DNA from: Latrodectus hesperus
Lineage: Eukaryota; Arthropoda; Arachnida; Araneae; Theridiidae
DNA: 64,000 nucleotides
Assembly (NCBI GenBank): GCA_037975125.1
Contig: CM075862.1
Span: forward strand, 76,179,960-76,243,959
Reading direction: 5' to 3'
Position 1 is the stretch's first letter; each line of letters opens with the position of its first letter. The notes beneath the pieces were generated by a model. The model searched no databases, was not told the DNA's origin, and saw nothing but the letters and a program-made list of their open reading frames with translations. Below, piece by piece: positions 59,292-64,000 of this stretch. Both the position numbers and the translations under genes were made by a program.

Positions 59292-59518
59292 GATTAGGGT
59301 GCTCCGTGGCTGAGTGGTCAAAGCATCACTCCGCTAATCGCTTGAGAGCGTAGGAGTGTGGGTTCGATTCTCACCGTGGCCCTGGGTGTTTTCTTCGTTA
59401 TCTTCTGTGGTTGTACATCTGTCATTGTGCTATTTGTCCTATTATCGACGAAGACTTACAAGCGGATCTCAAGAATCAAGCATACAAGTCTGAATATATG
59501 TAATGTAATAAATAAAAT
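59292..59518 (+). mobile_element. tRNA-Ser-like SINE, complete copy
   Basis: It is flanked by a perfect 15-bp duplication, AAGTCTACTAAATTT (59277-59291 and 59519-59533). The head GCTCCGTGGCTGAGTGGTCA, with a long variable-arm-like segment and B-box GGGTTCGATTCTC, resembles a class II (Ser/Leu type) tRNA. A short body and an A-rich (AATAAA)-type tail follow. It is not a functional tRNA gene, because the anticodon stem does not pair well and the sequence continues as a SINE. Confidence 0.92.
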
Positions 59519-59786
59519 AAGTCTACTAAATTTCAGGCGCTTATTTTGTCTAAAGTCATGGTTTCAATTGGATAATCAGGGTTTCTTCTCTTTTTGACTG
59601 CAATGATTTAAGCATTACTTGTTTTCTTTTATTACTTTTACGTATGCATTTTATTTTATTGTTAGTTTTCGTTTGTTTCACTAGGGTTCATACATTTTGC
59701 TTCATACCTCCTTCGTACATTTTGCCCCATAAATTTATTTTTCTTTCTGGCCTTCATTTCTTAGATAGATCTTTCAGATAGAGCAA

Positions 59787-60002
59787 CGCACGCACACGCA
59801 CACGCACGCACGCACGCACACGCACGCACGCACGCACGCACACGCACGCACGCACGCACACGCACGCACGCACGCACACGCACGCACGCACGCACGCACG
59901 CACACGCACGCACGCACGCACACGCACGCACGCACGCACACGCACGCACGCACGCACACGCACGCACGCACGCACGCACGCACACGCACGCACGCACGCA
60001 CA

Positions 60003-60034
<32 letters not shown>

Positions 60035-60050
60035 CACGCACGCACGCACA

Positions 60051-60102
<52 letters not shown>

Positions 60103-60269
60103 CACGCACGCACGCGCACACGCACGCACGCACGCACACGCACGCACGCACGCACGCACGCACACGCACGCACGCACACGCACGCACGCACGCACGCACA
60201 CGCACGCACGCACACGCACGCACGCACGCACACGCACGCACGCACACGCACGCACACGCACACACACAC
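59787..60269. repeat. (CGCA)n/(CACG)n satellite
   Basis: About 480 bp made almost entirely of alternating purine-pyrimidine CGCA and CACG units, with CACACG steps every few units. It is extremely CpG-dense in a very AT-rich region. Open frames across it on the minus strand are repeat artefacts. Confidence 0.97.
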
Positions 60270-61338
60270 TTTTTCATGTAAAATAAATATTTTATTTTAT
60301 TTTAGTTATTGGAAGATTTATAATTACCATGTTTACTTGAATATTTTGTCATTTATATGCATATCAGCTAGATATTTTGATGCAAAAATACAATATTTTT
60401 TAGCAAATAAATAAAAAAAACCCAGCCAAGATTTCTTCTATTACATTTTTATTTTGGAATAAAGAAAAAAATGCAAAAGAAGATTTTAATTGCATGTATA
60501 AAGATAAGAAATATATTAGTTTACAAGAACATGAAGAAATTCCCCCCCAAAAAAAAACAATAATTTTGTATCTCGGATGAATTGAAACACCTCCTTTTGC
60601 ATTCACTCAAGTTTTTGAGCAATAAACTGCTTGGTTATAAATAAAACTTACAAAACATGTGTTGATAGAAAAGAATATATTGAAACTTTTTTTTCATGCA
60701 AAACAAATATGAAAAATGTAAAAATTGAAAAATCCTTTTTCAAAAAGAGAAAATAAAAGGTTAGAATAAATGTTACCAGCTAGGTTTTGAAAGCATCGAT
60801 TGGAGTGAAAATGAATGAGAAAACTATTCATATTGGCATGGATATCGCAGGACTTTCGCTTCTAGCTTTCAAAGGATATTTGGTACTAAAATAACAGCGC
60901 CCGTGTTGTTATCGTATTTCACGATTTTAGTTTCAGATGTTCGATAACACTGAAGAGCACTTAAAAAATCCAATATCACGTTTTTTAGGGCAGAGAAAAA
61001 GCATTTTATATTGTAATTGAAAGTTTTTGGCTCTGGATCGATCCTAAATAACTATGTATATGTGCAGAGGAACTGTTATAAATTATTTCAGAGAAAGGAA
61101 TTATTTAATTGTTAATTCTTTTATAAGTATTTTGATTAGAACAATTGTCTTGAAACATTTTGAAATGAATCAAAGAATATTTTATCTAAGAATTATATAA
61201 ATATAATTTAAACTCTTTTTCTTTATTAAAATAATAACTATTTATTTCTTTGTTAAAGTTGCATATAAAACGAAACATTGAAACATGATTTCAATAATGA
61301 AAATATTAAAAAATGCATTATTTGCTTACAAATAATAC
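60270..61338. other. AT-rich intergenic DNA
   Basis: Nothing recognised. Confidence 0.5.
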
Positions 61339-61340
61339 TA

Positions 61341-61546
61341 TTGGGTTGTTCGGAAAGTCATTTCGTTTTTCCCACCTGGATCAGCTTTTTGCTAGTAAAA
61401 ACCAACCTCTTTATGAGTGTGAAATCGGGCTACTACCAGAAAGATGATAAAAGCTATTGGACCAGAATGGACAATATGCAATGCAATACCATATTTGTTC
61501 GTTTTTCATTTTCATGAAAAACGAAATTACTTTCCCAACAACCCAA
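61341..61546 (+). mobile_element. 206-bp mariner deletion derivative (MITE-like)
   Basis: TA sites at 61339-61340 and 61547-61548 flank ends TTGGGTTGTTCGGAAAGTCA and its near complement. The interior jumps from the left terminal repeat (about 61376) straight to the transposase C-terminus (CTGGATCAGCTTTTTGCTAG, corresponding to about 1262 onwards in the full-length copy). It belongs to the same family as 208-1443. Confidence 0.93.
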
Positions 61547-61548
61547 TA

Positions 61549-63519
61549 GTTAATGGAGGCAATTAACAAAATACAAATTAAAAGCATTATTTGAATGAAA
61601 AAATAATTTAATTACTTCTGAAAGTCCATTAGTTTAGGAAAAAATAAAATACACATAAGTCATTTTATTTATTATGCATATTCAAATTAAATAATCGAAA
61701 TTTAAATAACAAAGAGCATTCGAATAAATATAGCAGTATTATAAAAAATGATTTTCATTAAAGAGAAAAAGTCTTATGAACGAATTTTCGCAATAATAAA
61801 GGTACTATAAATTCTTATATATCGATTAAATAAAAGAAAATCATTTTTAATCAAACAAAATTTAAATGAATAAATTGAAAAGTTAGGACTGTTTTTATTT
61901 CAAGCTGTTATAAGTCTTTTACAAATATTAAATTTGCTTTTTTTATGTATTTTATTTATACTTTTAAAATTTGATTAAAAATTTCTAATAATTATGGAAG
62001 GCTGACTGTAACATATGATTTTAGATAATTTGAACACAATTTATTTATTACTGAAAATATATAGCGATTAAAGATGCTTTTTTTTCTAGTTATTTATATG
62101 ACGATAAAAACTAATCTTTCAGCAATATCATAGTAATATATTTTATGTTTAGAAAAAATGAATCAAAAGTGATTATAAAAATATTTAAATCTTTCTGTGC
62201 AATGTTATATTTCTCTTTTTTTCATTAAAAAAAGTCGCGATCATATGTTTCTTATTTATTTTTTTTATAAAATTAAATGAATAAAAACTGTTGAATTATG
62301 TATTGTAGTTTTTTATGCGATATGCAACTAAATTTTATCGGTAAAAAGTTATTTGCTGTAAAAATATTTATCGATACAGAAAATGACTATCGCAAAATTG
62401 CAATAACATCTGTTCAACATCATAATTAAATTATTTAGAAGTATTAAGAACAAGTAGAAATAATAGCTAGGCAAGATGTTATCTACATTACTTAAGAAAA
62501 TAAATTGCAAAAAATAATATATGAATTAAATAAGACTTATATAAAACTTTCTGCATATTTTAAGAGGATTTTTGCAGATAATAATTAGTTTAATTTATTT
62601 TTTTCTACTAGAATTTATGATAGTTATATTTTAAAAAAAGCACATATTTGTTTCTTAAAATTAAATTCTAAAATAATTTGAAATCTTATAATTTTTATTA
62701 TAAAGCTTCAAAATTTTATGAAAACTTCTTCAGGCACAAAATTTTCCTTTAAATGTATTTTTAAGAACATTTTTTGTAATTTTGATATTTATGTGATAAC
62801 TATATTTTGAAAAATAGCTTTATTCTATTATTATATGCATCCAAGTATAGCTTAAACACAAATATAGTTTAAATAGTAAAAAAGAGTTATTAACCAACTA
62901 ACTGAATAATTATTTCCGGAATAAATAATTTGTTAAAATAAATTTTGTAGTATTTTTTTGGTGTCAAAAAGAAAAAAAAACATCATTGCATCCAATAATG
63001 AAAATCGTATCATAATAGACGAATCCAATAATCACAATTACGTGAGATATGGATTAATGCCCATTTATTAAAAAAAGAGTATACGACTTACTGAAAATTT
63101 TTCAACAAATTGACATGCATAATAAGCAAAAAATAAATGGGAACATAACAATAAAATAATATTTGGAGGTTTTATGGTTTCTAAAATAAAATTGGTAAAA
63201 TTTAAGTCATTTTTGAAGTTTTTAGATAGATAATTTAGTTTTAAATTTTTTAAATTTTATTTGAAATTTATTGAATTAATCCTTTTGTAACATTATGCAA
63301 GAGGGAATAACTTATGAGAGAGAATAATTAAAGTTTTCTCTAGAATAATTTAAAATGACACTTCAAAATGCTTTTGGAAGTTTGAAATAAGTTACAAAAG
63401 AGAAAATGTACTCTTAAAAATGGACAAATAGCATTACTGATGAATACAAATGAAACGATGCGTAAATTAACAAAATGTCTCTTCCATGTCAACATGAACA
63501 CTGGATCAATAATATGAGA
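61549..63519. other. AT-rich intergenic DNA
   Basis: About 2 kb with no recognised content. Confidence 0.5.
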
Positions 63520-64000
63520 TACACACCTATTGACTTATGGATCGAACTCCCCAAACATTCCATCAAGCTTAAAAAAAAAAACTGCTGACCTCACGTCCGT
63601 CTTCAAAACAGAACTCATCACCATCATGAGTGGACTATCTTTGTTAGAGAACAATACACAAAATGATTTCTCGGATCCTTACAGACAGTCGATCGCACCT
63701 TTTCAATTGGCAATCCAACGGCGACAGTACTAGTAGACGCATTATACTCTTGTTGAAAAGCCTTTTAGTTAAACACCCAATCCACCTCCAGTGGGTCCCC
63801 TCGCATGTTGGTCTGCCTGGGAATGAAGTAGCCGACGACCTTGCAAAGGCTGCCGCCAGTAATTCTTTGAACCCGGAAGATCGCATGGCACTAACACCAT
63901 CAGAGATATCTTCCATTGCGAAACAACTTACTTATAAAACCTAGGCTGACCCTTCTGCTCACCCTTGGTACTTCCAAAGACATCCTGGAGCCGCCACAAC
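63520..64000 (+). mobile_element. LINE RNase H fragment running off the right edge
   Basis: Plus frames, interrupted by frameshifts, encode DGSNSPNIPSS-like sequence, FKTELITIMSGLSLLENNTQ, ILTDSRSHLFNWQSNGDSTS and HPIHLQWVPSHVGLPGNEVA, then DDLAKAAASN. The DSRS active-site Asp and the WVPSHVGxxGNExAD signature identify an RNase H domain of a non-LTR retrotransposon. The 3' part is outside the window. Confidence 0.88.

Noticed and set aside
59292..59375. Apparent tRNA-Ser gene
   Set aside because: It has A- and B-boxes, but the sequence continues into a SINE body with an A-rich tail and a 15-bp target-site duplication, and the anticodon stem is poorly paired.
59754..60277. Three overlapping frames of about 170 codons made of Cys, Val, Arg and Ala
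   Set aside because: Translation of the CGCA/CACG array in all frames; not a protein.

Overview
This window is AT-rich, intron-rich animal DNA. The repeat content (abundant tRNA-headed SINEs, Tc1/mariner elements, RNase H-bearing non-LTR retrotransposons) and the protein gene suggest an arthropod, most likely a spider; the species assignment is inference. I find one host gene. It is a cytochrome P450 on the + strand covering about 1.5-18.8 kb, with its last eight coding exons in the window (1545-1782, 2399-2586, 4535-4718, 6192-6345, 8663-8829, 10434-10512, 14851-15042, 18394-18507). All splice junctions are GT/AG and in phase, and together they encode 437 residues with the oxygen-binding I-helix, ExxR, PERW and heme-Cys motifs. 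The N-terminus and promoter lie upstream of the window. The protein resembles the mitochondrial clan of P450s.

The P450 introns are full of mobile DNA: a mariner (208-1443), SINEs, RNase H LINE fragments, a piggyBac deletion derivative (6451-7422), a Tc1-like element (8893-10306) and a 690-bp GACA/CACA satellite in the last intron.

From 18.8 kb to the right edge there is no convincing host gene. The landmarks are: a Tc1-like element with nested (IR/DR) terminal repeats at 22508-24639, split by a LINE insertion; a 5.55-kb tandem segmental duplication (23451-29006 and 29007-34555) that carries half of that element, a mariner fragment, a second Tc1-like fragment, a LINE 3' end and an internal 416-bp tandem repeat; a degenerate Tc1-like element (36678-38257); a non-autonomous Helitron (45760-46900); several SINEs; a 206-bp mariner deletion derivative (61341-61546); a 480-bp CGCA/CACG array (59787-60269); and an RNase H LINE fragment running off the right edge.

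The most unusual signal is a set of mosaic SINEs. Three different tRNA-like heads are joined to the same roughly 130-bp 3' module at nearly the same point. Two of the mosaics are flanked by perfect 10-bp target-site duplications, so they moved as finished chimeras.
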